From positions 1-64,000 of the forward strand of contig NZ_SKCH01000001.1 in assembly GCF_005434945.1 (NCBI RefSeq): 64,000 nucleotides of DNA. Reading direction: 5' to 3'. This stretch comes from Prescottella subtropica (GTDB taxonomy: Bacteria; Actinomycetota; Actinomycetes; Mycobacteriales; Mycobacteriaceae). Made by a program: the position numbers and the translations under genes. Below are positions 1 through 9,091 of this stretch, in pieces. The notes under the pieces were generated by a model that worked only from the letters and a program-made list of their open reading frames with translations, did not search any database and was not told the DNA's origin. Within the stretch, counting starts at the first letter, position 1. Every line of letters starts with the position of its first letter.

Positions 1-208
1 GTGAACACCAGTCAAACTCGGAGACCGTCAGGCGCTCCCCGTACAACCTCGTTTTCCCTCGCTGACCTGTGAAGATCGCGTCCGGGTCGGTGTCCGTGTC
101 GCTCTGACCTGGAATAAGTTACGCGAACCATCCGACAAACACCAAATCGCCAGGTCAACGACCATAAAACGGGTATTTGCGATGAACTTTCCGCGTCGAA
201 TCGGGGTT
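1..208. other. Intergenic stretch, nothing recognised
   Basis: I see no convincing gene, tRNA or repeat here. The stretch is somewhat less GC-rich than its surroundings between about 100 and 185. Short open frames in it lack start signals and family features. It lies downstream of the minus-strand gene ending at 209. Confidence 0.4.
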
Positions 209-697
209 TCAGGGCATTTCGATGGTCTCGGCGCGCGCAATTTCCCCGATCGCGGCCCGGAGGTAGGGGGCCGGCGAGGTGCTCGCCGCAGTCAGTAGGT
301 CCGCCATGACGAGAACCGCGCTGCGGAGATAGTCGACCGGACCGATCCGCTGGGCGTCGTCGCTCATCTCCGTCAGCCCCAACGATCCGGTGAGAACCGC
401 GGCGAGGGCACCGGCGTCGAGTCCGGGCAGCCAGGCGAGTGCCGAGCCGGCGACCCGCGTCAGCGCCTCCTGGATGTCGTCGCCGGAGAAGCCGTCGGGA
501 TGCAGATCCTCGAGGAGGGCCCGCACGACACCGGCGTGCACGATCGTCACCTGCTCGAAGGGAAGAGCGATCAGAGCGTCGACCGCCTCGGTCAACGGTT
601 CCCGCTCGGCGCCGCGGGCCGCGGCAATCGCGTCGTCGGTGGCGACCGCGATCTGACGGGCGGTGCGCGGCCAGCCGTCGGGCCAGGTCCCCGTCAT
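209..697 (-). CDS. Hypothetical protein, 162 aa
   Basis: A 162-residue, mostly helical soluble protein with no signal peptide or membrane segment and no motif I recognise. The start is the ATG at 697. It overlaps the TGA of the upstream 62-residue gene in an ATGA arrangement (ATG 697-695, TGA 696-694), which implies translational coupling and fixes the start better than longer frames would. It is probably the last gene of a three-gene minus-strand operon led by the FAD/Fe-S dehydrogenase. The function is unknown; only the coupling to that operon hints at a role. Confidence 0.7.
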   Translation of the reverse strand: MTGTWPDGWPRTARQIAVATDDAIAAARGAEREPLTEAVDALIALPFEQVTIVHAGVVRALLEDLHPDGFSGDDIQEALTRVAGSALAWLPGLDAGALAAVLTGSLGLTEMSDDAQRIGPVDYLRSAVLVMADLLTAASTSPAPYLRAAIGEIARAETIEMP

Positions 698-882
698 CCC
701 GCCACCCCGGCGCTCAACGCGACAGACAGGGGGACGGCCGTCAGACAGAGGACCGCCGCGACCAGCAGACCGATCACGACACGCTTGTCCCACTTCCCCC
801 GGGCACCACTCGCCGCCAGGACGAACAGGACGAAGCCGATACAGACGGAGACGATCGTGACGATCACCGGAGTCGAGAGCAT
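694..882 (-). CDS. Small two-helix membrane protein, 62 aa
   Basis: A 62-residue protein with two hydrophobic segments (about residues 4-24 and 36-58) separated by a short basic loop (residues 26-34), so a helical hairpin membrane protein is likely. The ATG at 882 lies 14 nt after the stop of the FAD/Fe-S dehydrogenase, and its TGA overlaps the ATG of the next gene. This position in the operon suggests it serves the dehydrogenase, perhaps as a membrane tether, but that is inference. I do not recognise a family. The Shine-Dalgarno sequence is weak, so translation may depend on coupling from the upstream gene. Confidence 0.6.
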   Translation of the reverse strand: MLSTPVIVTIVSVCIGFVLFVLAASGARGKWDKRVVIGLLVAAVLCLTAVPLSVALSAGVAG

Positions 883-896
883 GCCTGGATTGTGCC

Positions 897-3695
897 TCAG
901 CGGCGGCGGTCGTCCAGGAGTTCTGCCAGGTGAACGCCCGTCCGCCGGGTGAGATCCGCGATCTGGGTGCGGCACGAATAGCCGTCGGCCAGCACCACCG
1001 TGTCGTCGGCGGCCGCGTCGACGGCCGGGACCAGCCGTTGCCCGGCGATCGTGGCGGACACGTCGTAGTGCCCCCTCTCCACCCCGAAGTTGCCGGCCAG
1101 CCCGCAGCACCCGCCGAGCCGATCCACCCGGGCGCCCGCCCGACGGAGCAGGTCGGCGTCCGCGCTCCACCCCATCACCGCGTGATGGTGACAGTGCGGT
1201 TGCGCGACGACCGTCGTCCCCGACAGGTCCGGCGGCTCCCAGCCGTCCCGGCCGGTCAGCAGCTCCGCGAGCGTGTGCGTGGACTCCGCGACCGCGCGCG
1301 CCGCGGGGGTACCCAGCAGTTCGAGGGCGTCGGATCGCAGCACCGCCGTGCACGACGGTTCCATCCCGACGATCGGCACACCCTCGTCGGCGAGGACGGA
1401 CACGGTGCGGCCCAAGATGCGACGCGCGGCGTCGAGTTGACCGGTGGTGATCCACGTCAGACCGCAGCACTGCCGCGTCGCCGTCAGCCGGGGCCGGAAA
1501 CCGGCGTCCTCGAGAACCCGGACCGTCGCCATCCCGATCTCCGGGGCGAAACGGTCGGTGAACGTGTCGACGAACAGGACGACCGGATCACCCGTCGTGC
1601 GGCGCTCGGAGGCGGTCGCGTCGAACCAGCGTCGGAAAGAAACGGGCGCGAACTGTGGGATGTGGCGTCGTCGATCCGCCCCACCGAGCGTCAACGCGGC
1701 CGACGCGACACCCGGAAGGCGGGTCACCGCATTCACCAGACGCGGAACCCGACCGGCCACCGCCGCCCACCGCGGCAGCCACCCCAGGGAATAGTGCGAA
1801 ATCGGACGCAACCGGCCCCGATAACTCTGGTGCAGCACCTCCGACTTGTAGGAGGCCATGTCCACACCCGTCGGACAATCCGAGGCACACCCCTTGCACG
1901 ACAGGCACAGGTCGAGGGCCTCGTGCACCTCCGGGGACCGCCAGCCGCCGTCCACCAGGGAACCGTTGACCATCTCCTGCAGGATGCGGGCGCGGCCCCG
2001 CGTCGAATCCTTCTCCTCCCGCGTCGCCGCATAAGAAGGACACATGACGCCACCGGCACCGGTGTTGTCGGCGCGGCACTTCCCCACCCCCGTGCAGCGG
2101 TGCACGGCCTGCGCGAAGTCGCCGTCGTCGCCGCGATACGCGAGCGCGAGATCGCGGCGCAGCGGCGACGTCTGCGGGATACGCAGATCGGCGTCCACCG
2201 GCCGCGGATCCACCAGCACCCCCGGGTTCAGGAGATTGTCGGGGTCGAAGACATGTTTGACGGCCCCGAACAGACGCAACGCGTCCGGCGAATACATGAT
2301 CGGCAGCAGCGCGCTGCGGGCCCGGCCGTCACCGTGCTCCCCCGACAGCGACCCCCCGTAGCGGGCCACCAACTCGGCGGCCGAGGTGAGGAAACGTCGG
2401 AACACGTCGGTGCCGCCGGGACGGTCCAACGGCAGATCGAGCCGGATGTGCAGGCAGCCGTCCGCGAAATGCCCGTACGGCAGGCCCGTGATCGCGAACT
2501 CGGTCAGCAGGGCGTCGAACTCGCGCAGATAGTCGCCCATCCGCTCCGGCGGGACCGCGGCGTCCTCCCAACCCGCATGCGCGGGCCGGCCCGCCGGACT
2601 GCGCGCCGACAGCCCGGCCCCGTCCGCGCGGATCCGCCACAACGCCGCAATCCGGTCCGGATCCTCCACGACGAGCGCATCGACCGCCGCGGAACCGGTC
2701 GCCAGGCCGCCCGCCCGGGCGAGCACCTCGCCGCGCTCGTCGCCCGCGATCTCCACGAACAACCACGCCGCACCCCGCGGCAGCGGCGGCACCGCCTGCG
2801 GACCCCGACGTTCCCGCACCACATCGACCAGTCGCGAATCGATGCCCTCGCACGCCGTCGGCGCGAACCCGCGCACCACCATGACGTCGTCGCCGGCGGA
2901 CGCGATGTCGTCGTAGCCGAGCGCCACCAGCACCCGATGCGACGGATCGTGCACGAGCCGCACCGTCGCCCGCGTGACGACACCGAGCGTGCCCTCGCTG
3001 CCGACGAGGAACCGGGCGACGTCGAACCCGTTCTCCGGCAACAGATGTTCCAGCGCATACCCGGACACCTGACGGCCGAACCGGCCGAACTCCGTCCGGA
3101 TCGTGGCCAGACCGGTACGGGTGACATCACGCAGTTCGTCGAGGATCGGCGAATGCCGTGTGGGCAGCGACAGTTCGACACCGGACCCGGTGAGCACGTC
3201 CAATCCGGCGATGTTGTCGGACGTGCGCCCGTAACCCAGAGCCCGCGTCCCGCACGCATTGTTGCCGATCATCCCGCCGATCGTGCACCGGTTCTGCGAC
3301 GACGGATCCGGCCCGAACCGCAACCCGTGCGGCGCCGCGGCCCGCTGCAGACTCGCCTGCACCACACCCGGCTCCACGACCGCCGTCCGCGCATCCGGGT
3401 CGATGTCGAGCACCCGGTTCAGATACCGGCTGAAATCGAGCACCACCCCGGACCCCACCGCATTACCCGTGATCGACGTCCCCGCCCCGCGCACCGTCAC
3501 CGGCACACCCTCGATGCGGCACACGTCCAACACCGCCGCCACCTCGTCCACCGCCCGAGGAAACACCACCACCCGCGGCGGCACCCGATACAACGACGCA
3601 TCCGACGAATACAGTGCCCGCGTCGTACCGTCGTCGCGGACATCACGCACCCCGGCGCGACGCAACACGTCCGACATCGGGGACCCCACCGGCAT
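897..3695 (-). CDS. FAD-linked oxidase fused to Fe-S (GlcD/GlcF-type) dehydrogenase
   Basis: A 932-residue fusion of a D-lactate/glycolate-type flavin dehydrogenase with an iron-sulfur subunit. The N-terminal third is a PCMH FAD-binding domain (VRGAGTSITGNAVG, then IGGMIGNNACGTRALGYGRT), followed by the FAD-oxidase C domain ending in SGEHGDG. The C-terminal part carries two cysteine clusters for [4Fe-4S] centres (CTGVGKC...CPSY and CLSCKGCASDCPTG), then two CCG-type segments (RQCCG and GGCCG). It probably oxidises a 2-hydroxyacid and passes electrons to the respiratory chain; the substrate cannot be told from sequence. I chose the ATG at 3695 because a TAGGGT -10 box ends 7 nt upstream. It heads an operon with the two small downstream genes. 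Confidence 0.9.
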   Translation of the reverse strand: MPVGSPMSDVLRRAGVRDVRDDGTTRALYSSDASLYRVPPRVVVFPRAVDEVAAVLDVCRIEGVPVTVRGAGTSITGNAVGSGVVLDFSRYLNRVLDIDPDARTAVVEPGVVQASLQRAAAPHGLRFGPDPSSQNRCTIGGMIGNNACGTRALGYGRTSDNIAGLDVLTGSGVELSLPTRHSPILDELRDVTRTGLATIRTEFGRFGRQVSGYALEHLLPENGFDVARFLVGSEGTLGVVTRATVRLVHDPSHRVLVALGYDDIASAGDDVMVVRGFAPTACEGIDSRLVDVVRERRGPQAVPPLPRGAAWLFVEIAGDERGEVLARAGGLATGSAAVDALVVEDPDRIAALWRIRADGAGLSARSPAGRPAHAGWEDAAVPPERMGDYLREFDALLTEFAITGLPYGHFADGCLHIRLDLPLDRPGGTDVFRRFLTSAAELVARYGGSLSGEHGDGRARSALLPIMYSPDALRLFGAVKHVFDPDNLLNPGVLVDPRPVDADLRIPQTSPLRRDLALAYRGDDGDFAQAVHRCTGVGKCRADNTGAGGVMCPSYAATREEKDSTRGRARILQEMVNGSLVDGGWRSPEVHEALDLCLSCKGCASDCPTGVDMASYKSEVLHQSYRGRLRPISHYSLGWLPRWAAVAGRVPRLVNAVTRLPGVASAALTLGGADRRRHIPQFAPVSFRRWFDATASERRTTGDPVVLFVDTFTDRFAPEIGMATVRVLEDAGFRPRLTATRQCCGLTWITTGQLDAARRILGRTVSVLADEGVPIVGMEPSCTAVLRSDALELLGTPAARAVAESTHTLAELLTGRDGWEPPDLSGTTVVAQPHCHHHAVMGWSADADLLRRAGARVDRLGGCCGLAGNFGVERGHYDVSATIAGQRLVPAVDAAADDTVVLADGYSCRTQIADLTRRTGVHLAELLDDRRR

Positions 3696-3702
3696 ACGAG
3701 CC

Positions 3703-3708
3703 ACCCTA
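3703..3708 (-). promoter_or_regulatory. -10 box for FAD/Fe-S dehydrogenase (leaderless)
   Basis: TAGGGT on the minus strand, followed by 7 nt and the ATG at 3695. This spacing puts transcription initiation at or next to the start codon. No clear -35 element is visible. Confidence 0.55.
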
Positions 3709-3895
3709 GACCCGGCCGGTTCGACGCCGTCGTCCGGAAACTCCCCACCCTGCCGACCGCTATGTCCGTCCCTCATTCCAGGACGATCACTTCCCACAGA
3801 TAACCCCCAGCCTGCTGCGGTAATCTCGCGTCCGGCCGACCGACGGAGGGGCGGCACCACGCCCCACCGTCACGTGAACCGGAAGGGGGCGATGC

Positions 3896-5701
3896 GTGAG
3901 CGAGACCCTGGGCCTGATCGAGGGGCATCCCCGCGACACCACTGCCGCAACCACCACGACCGTCGCACCCGAACGGACCCGTCGACGACGGATCACCGTC
4001 GCCGACGCCGCGGCCACACTCTCGTTCGTCGCCCTCGCGGTGTTCGTGCTGTGGCGGCAGTGGCGGCATCTCGGCGACGGCTACCTGGCGTCGAGCGGCC
4101 AGGACCAGACGATGTGGGAATGGTTCTTCGCGGTCACCGCCCACTCGCTCGCGAACCTCGAGAACCCGCTCGCCAGCACACTGCAGAACTATCCGCTCGG
4201 CGTGAACCTCATGGCCAACACCGCCATGTTCGGCGTCAGCATCCCGCTCGCCCCCGTCACGCTGCTGTTCGGTCCCGCCGTCACCTTCACCCTCGCGCTC
4301 ACGCTCGGCCTGTCCGGCACCGCCACCGCCTGGTACCGGCTGCTGTCCCGGCACGTCGTCACATCCCGGTTCGCGGCCGCCGTCGGCGGCGTCTTCTGCG
4401 GATTCGCGCCCGCGATGATCTCCCACACCAACGGCCACCCCAACTTCGTGGCCCTGTTCCTGCTGCCCGTCATCGCCCTGCTCGTGATCCGCCTCGGCAG
4501 CGGCACACACCCGATCCGCCACGGCGTGCTCCTCGGCCTGGCCGTCGCCTACCAGATCTTCCTCGGCGAAGAACCGCTGCTCATCTACGCGATCGCGTTC
4601 GCCGTCTTCGGGCTCGCCTACGGGGCGTCACAGCCCGGTGCGGCGATCGCCGCGGCCCGCCGCGGCCTCCCAGGCCTGTGCATCGGCGGCGTCGTCGCCC
4701 TCGTCATCGTCGCGTTCCCGCTGTGGTGGCAGTTCCTCGGCCCGCAGAGCTACCACTCCATCGAACACGGACCCGTCGGCAACGACGCCAACGCCTTCAC
4801 CCGCTTCCCCACCCAGTCCCTCGCCGGCGACCCCGGCTCCGCCGCCGGACTGTCCATGAACGCCACCGAGGAGAACGCCTTCTTCGGCTGGCCGCTGATC
4901 CTGCTCGCCACCATGACCGCCGTGTGGCTGCGCCGCATCCCGATCACCCGGGCCGCCGCCGTCACCGCCGCCGTCATGTCCGTCATCTCGATGGGCGTCG
5001 AACTGTCGATCGCCCACACCGACACCGGCATCACCCTGCCCTGGGCGCTGGTCGCGAAACTGCCGCTCCTCGAATCCGTCCTCGAATCCCGCTTCGCGAT
5101 GGGCGCCATCCCCGCCATCGCGATCCTGCTCGCCGTCGGCACCGACCGGGCCGTCGCCGCCGGACGCGACGGGCAACGCTCGACGACACTGCTGTGGCTC
5201 GGCTGGCTCGCAGTCGCACTCCTACCCCTCGCCCCCACCCCCGCCGACGTCGCGCACCGCACCCCGGCACCCGCGTTCTTCGCCGACGGCACCTGGCGGT
5301 CCTACGTCACCGACGGCTCCGTCGTCACCGTCCCCCTCCCGCGGCCCGAGGACGCCACCGCACTGCAATGGCAGGTGCGGCAGAACTTCGGCTACCCCAT
5401 CGCCGGCGGCTACTTCGTCGGACCCGCCGGCCCCGACGACACCGGCAAGTACGGCCCCGACGACCGCCCCACCGCACTCCTCCTCGCCCAGGCACGGGAG
5501 ACCGGACAGGTCCCGCCGATCGACGACGCCACCCGCGCCGCCGCCCGCGCCGACCTGACGTTCTGGAACGCCGACGTCGTCGTCCTGCCGCCCGGCAAGA
5601 ACGAACGCGCACTGCGGGCGACCGTCGAACAACTCCTCGGCGTCGACGGCACCCACATCGACGGCGTCTGGGTCTGGGACCTGCGGAACCTGACCCGATG
5701 A
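3896..5701 (+). CDS. Polytopic membrane protein, candidate GT-C glycosyltransferase
   Basis: A 601-residue protein with about eleven predicted membrane helices and a periplasmic-type C-terminal domain (about residues 440-600). The first loop after the initial helix has GDGYLASSGQDQTMWEWFF, followed by NPLAST...YPLGVNLMANTA and later HTNGHPNFVALF. This is the layout of a large actinobacterial family of uncharacterised integral membrane proteins often labelled glycosyltransferases. An acidic residue in the first extracytoplasmic loop is typical of GT-C enzymes, and the Asp of QDQ is a candidate. GTG 3896 has the Shine-Dalgarno GGAAGGGGG at 3881-3889. It sits 25 bp before the first emb gene, where M. 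tuberculosis has aftA, which suggests a polyprenyl-sugar substrate. It is not recognisably AftA. Confidence 0.75.
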   Translation: MSETLGLIEGHPRDTTAATTTTVAPERTRRRRITVADAAATLSFVALAVFVLWRQWRHLGDGYLASSGQDQTMWEWFFAVTAHSLANLENPLASTLQNYPLGVNLMANTAMFGVSIPLAPVTLLFGPAVTFTLALTLGLSGTATAWYRLLSRHVVTSRFAAAVGGVFCGFAPAMISHTNGHPNFVALFLLPVIALLVIRLGSGTHPIRHGVLLGLAVAYQIFLGEEPLLIYAIAFAVFGLAYGASQPGAAIAAARRGLPGLCIGGVVALVIVAFPLWWQFLGPQSYHSIEHGPVGNDANAFTRFPTQSLAGDPGSAAGLSMNATEENAFFGWPLILLATMTAVWLRRIPITRAAAVTAAVMSVISMGVELSIAHTDTGITLPWALVAKLPLLESVLESRFAMGAIPAIAILLAVGTDRAVAAGRDGQRSTTLLWLGWLAVALLPLAPTPADVAHRTPAPAFFADGTWRSYVTDGSVVTVPLPRPEDATALQWQVRQNFGYPIAGGYFVGPAGPDDTGKYGPDDRPTALLLAQARETGQVPPIDDATRAAARADLTFWNADVVVLPPGKNERALRATVEQLLGVDGTHIDGVWVWDLRNLTR

Positions 5702-5712
5702 CCGCCCTCACC

Positions 5713-5718
5713 TAGAGT
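5713..5718 (+). promoter_or_regulatory. -10 box for first emb gene (leaderless)
   Basis: TAGAGT followed by 8 nt and the GTG at 5727. It lies 11 bp after the stop of the preceding gene, so the emb gene can be transcribed on its own. Confidence 0.55.
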
Positions 5719-5726
5719 CGATCCTC

Positions 5727-8700
5727 GTGCCCGCCGTCTCGACCGCCCCCGCCCCCACCCGCGATGTACGGATCGCCCGGCTCGTCGCGATCATCGGAGG
5801 CGTCCTCGGCGCGATCCTCGCGATCGCCACCCCGTTCCTGCCCGTGAAACAGGATGCGGCGTCGATCAGCTGGCCGCAGAACGGAACCCTCACGAGCGCC
5901 TCCGCGCCACTCGTGTCGTACACGCCGCACAGCCTGCACGTGACCGTCCCGTGCACCGCCGTCGGACAGCTCGCCGACACCGGCGGCACGCTCGTCGCGA
6001 CCGCGCCCCCGCAGGCCGCACGCGCCGAAGCCGACGGCCTGGTCGTCAAGGTCGACGCCGCATCCGACACCGAACCGGCCCGGCTGCGCGCGATCCTGCG
6101 CGACACCGCACTGCTGTCACTGCCCCTCGACAAGATGCGCGGCTGCACCGACATCGTCGTGACCTCCGACGCCACCGGTACCACCGCCGCCGTCACCGGA
6201 CTGACCGACGAACAGGCCACCACCGTCACCGGCGACGTCCGGCCGCAGATGGTCGGCATCTTCACCGACCTGCAGGGCACCCCGCCCGCCGGCCTCGATG
6301 TGCGCGCCGACCTGGACTCCCGGTTCTCGTCGAGCCCCACCCTGATCAAACTCGTCGCCATGATCGGCGCCGGCCTCGCGACGCTCGTCTCCCTCGTCGC
6401 CCTGCACCGCCTCGACAGCGTCGACGGCCGCCGTGCCCGCCGCTTCCTGCCCGCCCGCTGGTGGAAGTTCACCGGCATCGACGGCGTCGTCATCGGCGGG
6501 CTCGCCGTGTGGCACGTCATCGGCGCCAACACCTCCGACGACGGCTACCTGCTGACCATGGCCCGGGTGTCCGAACACGCCGGCTACATGGCCAACTACT
6601 TCCGCTGGTTCGGCGTCCCCGAAGCACCGTTCGGCTGGTACTACGACGTCCTGGTGCTGTTCACCAAGGTCAGCACCGCCAGCATGTGGATGCGGCTGCC
6701 CGCCCTGATCGCCGGAATCCTCTGCTGGATGATCATCAGCCGCGAGGTGCTGCCGCGGCTCGGCCGAACCGTCCGCCGCAACACCGTCGCGCTGTGGACC
6801 GGTGGCCTCGTCTTCCTGGCCTTCTGGATGCCGTTCGACAACGGCCTGCGCCCCGAACCGATCATCGCGCTCGGCGCCCTGCTCACCTGGTGCTCCATCG
6901 AACGCGCCATCGCCACCGGCCGCATGCTGCCCGCCGCCGTCGCCGTCCTGATCGCCGCGTTCTCCCTGGCCGCCGGACCGTCCGGCATGATCGCGATCGC
7001 CGCACTCATCGCCGGCGCCCGCTCGATCGTGCAGGTCCTCGTCCGCCGCGCCCGCACCGCCGGCATCACCGCGCAACTCGCACCGGTCCTCGCGTCCGGC
7101 ACCGTCGTCCTCGTCGCCGTGTTCGCCGACCAGACCCTCGCCACCGTGCTCGAGGCCACCCGCGTCCGCACCGCCATCGGCCCCAACGTCGCCTGGTTCG
7201 ACGAACGCGTCCGCTGGGACGCACTACTCAACATTTCCCCCGACGGCTCCCTGGCCCGCCGCTTCGGCGTCTTCGTCATGCTGCTGTGCCTGGTCGTGTG
7301 CGTGATGATGATGCTGCGCCGCGGCGGCCGCATCCCCGGCACCTCCGCCGGACCGTCCCGCCGCATCCTCGGCATCATCTTCGCGTCGCTGCTGCTGATG
7401 AGCTTCACCCCCACCAAGTGGACCCACCACTTCGGGGTGTACGCCGGACTCGCCGGATCCGTCGCCGCCCTCGCCGCCGTCACCGTCGCCGGCGCCAGCC
7501 TGCGCTCCAAACGCAACCGCACCCTGTTCGCGGCCGGTGTCCTGTTCATCCTGGCGCTCGCGTTCACCGGCTCCAACGGCTGGTGGTACGTCTCCAGCTA
7601 CGGCGTCCCCTGGTGGGACAAGCCGCCGATGATCATGGGCAAGGGCTTCTCCACCGTGTTCCTCGGACTGACCGTGCTCGCACTGCTGCTCGCCGCCTGG
7701 TTCCACCTGCGCGAACCGTACGAGACTGCGGGCCCGCACGGAAACGGGCGCCGACTCGCCCGCATCCGACGCTGGTCACCCGCCCCACTCACCCTCGCCG
7801 CGGCCGCCGTCGTCCTGTTCGAGGTGCTGTCGCTACTCAAAGGCGCCGTCGCGCAGTACCCGTCGTACTCGATCGCCCAATCCAACCTGCGGTCACTGAC
7901 CGGGAACACGTGCGCGCTCGCCGACTACGTCCTCGTCGAAACCGACCCGAACGCGGGCGTACTGACCCTGCTGAACCGTCCCACCGACACCACCGGAGCA
8001 GCCGCGTTCGGGGCCACCGAATCCACCGGATTCACCCCGAACGGCGTCGCCGGCGACCTCACCGCCGACAAGGAGAACGTCGCCACCGGCGGCGCCAACA
8101 GCGTCGACACCGGCACCCAGTCCCCGAATCAGGACCAGGACCAGACCGGCACCCAGGCCGGCACGAGCGGCGGCACCGAAACCACCGCCGGCATCAACGG
8201 CAGCAGCGTCACCCTGCCGTACGGCCTGAACCCGGCCACCACCCCCGTCCTCGGCAGCCACCAGAACGGGACCCAACAAGCCGCCGACCTCGTCACCGGC
8301 TGGTACGGACTCCCCGACCGCAACACCGCCACCCCGATCCTCGGCATCGCCGCCGCCGGCCGCATCCACTCCGTCGACCCCGACGGCATCGTCACCCCCG
8401 GTCCACTGCTCGAAGTCGAGTACGGCACCCGCGGCGCCGACGGCCGCGTCGACCCCCGCGGCCGCATCGCCCCCATCGACATCGGCCCCGCCCCGTCGTG
8501 GCGGAACCTGCGAGTCCCCCTCGACCAGCTACCCGCCGACGCGAACGCCGTCCGCCTCGTCGCCTCCGACACCGGCCTCGCCCCCGACCAGTGGCTCGCC
8601 GTCACCCCGCCCCGCGTCCCGCACCTGCAGACCCTGCAGACCGTCGTCGGCAGCGCCGCACCCGTCCTACTGGACTGGTCCGTCGGCCTGGCATTCCCCT

Positions 8701-9017
8701 GCCAGCGGCCGTTCGACCACCACGACGGCGTCGCCGAGATCCCCGACTACCGGATCCTGCCCGACCGCGTCGGCGCCCAAGCCACCAACGCGTGGCAGGA
8801 CGCGATCGGCGGCGGCCCCCTCGGCTGGACCCCACTGCTCCTGCACACCGAAACGATCCCCACCTACCTCGACGACGACTGGCGCCGCGACTGGGGCTCG
8901 CTCGAACGGTTCACCCCGATCGACCCGTCGACGCAACCGGCCACCGTCACCGTCGAACAGACCACCCGCTCCGGCCTGTGGTCACCGGGCCCGATCCGGA
9001 ACACACCACCCGCCTGA
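5727..9017 (+). CDS. emb: Arabinosyltransferase, EmbA/B/C family (copy 1)
   Basis: A 1096-residue Emb-type arabinofuranosyltransferase. It transfers arabinose from decaprenylphosphoryl-arabinose to cell-wall arabinan in the periplasm. After the first helix (about 17-38) there is an extracytoplasmic domain, then a multi-helix GT-C core, then a large C-terminal carbohydrate-binding-type domain from about residue 700. The catalytic motif is SDDGYLLTMAR with D271/D272 at the membrane interface, followed by AGYMANYFRWFG. The Met equivalent to M. tuberculosis EmbB Met306 is retained (M278). Length matches the family (about 1,050-1,100). GTG 5727 is set by a leaderless -10 box. It is 75 bp upstream of a close paralogue. 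I cannot tell EmbA, EmbB or EmbC apart by sequence alone. Confidence 0.95.
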   Translation: MPAVSTAPAPTRDVRIARLVAIIGGVLGAILAIATPFLPVKQDAASISWPQNGTLTSASAPLVSYTPHSLHVTVPCTAVGQLADTGGTLVATAPPQAARAEADGLVVKVDAASDTEPARLRAILRDTALLSLPLDKMRGCTDIVVTSDATGTTAAVTGLTDEQATTVTGDVRPQMVGIFTDLQGTPPAGLDVRADLDSRFSSSPTLIKLVAMIGAGLATLVSLVALHRLDSVDGRRARRFLPARWWKFTGIDGVVIGGLAVWHVIGANTSDDGYLLTMARVSEHAGYMANYFRWFGVPEAPFGWYYDVLVLFTKVSTASMWMRLPALIAGILCWMIISREVLPRLGRTVRRNTVALWTGGLVFLAFWMPFDNGLRPEPIIALGALLTWCSIERAIATGRMLPAAVAVLIAAFSLAAGPSGMIAIAALIAGARSIVQVLVRRARTAGITAQLAPVLASGTVVLVAVFADQTLATVLEATRVRTAIGPNVAWFDERVRWDALLNISPDGSLARRFGVFVMLLCLVVCVMMMLRRGGRIPGTSAGPSRRILGIIFASLLLMSFTPTKWTHHFGVYAGLAGSVAALAAVTVAGASLRSKRNRTLFAAGVLFILALAFTGSNGWWYVSSYGVPWWDKPPMIMGKGFSTVFLGLTVLALLLAAWFHLREPYETAGPHGNGRRLARIRRWSPAPLTLAAAAVVLFEVLSLLKGAVAQYPSYSIAQSNLRSLTGNTCALADYVLVETDPNAGVLTLLNRPTDTTGAAAFGATESTGFTPNGVAGDLTADKENVATGGANSVDTGTQSPNQDQDQTGTQAGTSGGTETTAGINGSSVTLPYGLNPATTPVLGSHQNGTQQAADLVTGWYGLPDRNTATPILGIAAAGRIHSVDPDGIVTPGPLLEVEYGTRGADGRVDPRGRIAPIDIGPAPSWRNLRVPLDQLPADANAVRLVASDTGLAPDQWLAVTPPRVPHLQTLQTVVGSAAPVLLDWSVGLAFPCQRPFDHHDGVAEIPDYRILPDRVGAQATNAWQDAIGGGPLGWTPLLLHTETIPTYLDDDWRRDWGSLERFTPIDPSTQPATVTVEQTTRSGLWSPGPIRNTPPA

Positions 9018-9077
9018 CCAGGCTGTGAACAAACTGAGAGCACATCCACCGTTTTCGGGTAACGGAACGATCTCGCC

Positions 9078-9083
9078 TACGAT
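9078..9083 (+). promoter_or_regulatory. -10 box for second emb gene (leaderless)
   Basis: TACGAT followed by 8 nt and the GTG at 9092, in the 74-bp gap between the two emb genes. No hairpin terminator is visible between the genes, so read-through from copy 1 is also possible. Confidence 0.55.
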
Positions 9084-9091
9084 CGACAACC

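Noticed and set aside
28-240. 70-codon minus-strand frame at the left edge
   Set aside because: No Shine-Dalgarno or -10 support, no family features, and it overlaps the hypothetical gene's 3' end.
930-3803. Long plus-strand frame opposite the FAD/Fe-S dehydrogenase
   Set aside because: Same antisense shadow effect; low-complexity Arg/His/Pro-rich product.
3871-3882. CACGTG core upstream of the GT-C-like gene as a second parS site
   Set aside because: Only one half-site resembles parS (CACGTGAAC); the left half does not pair.
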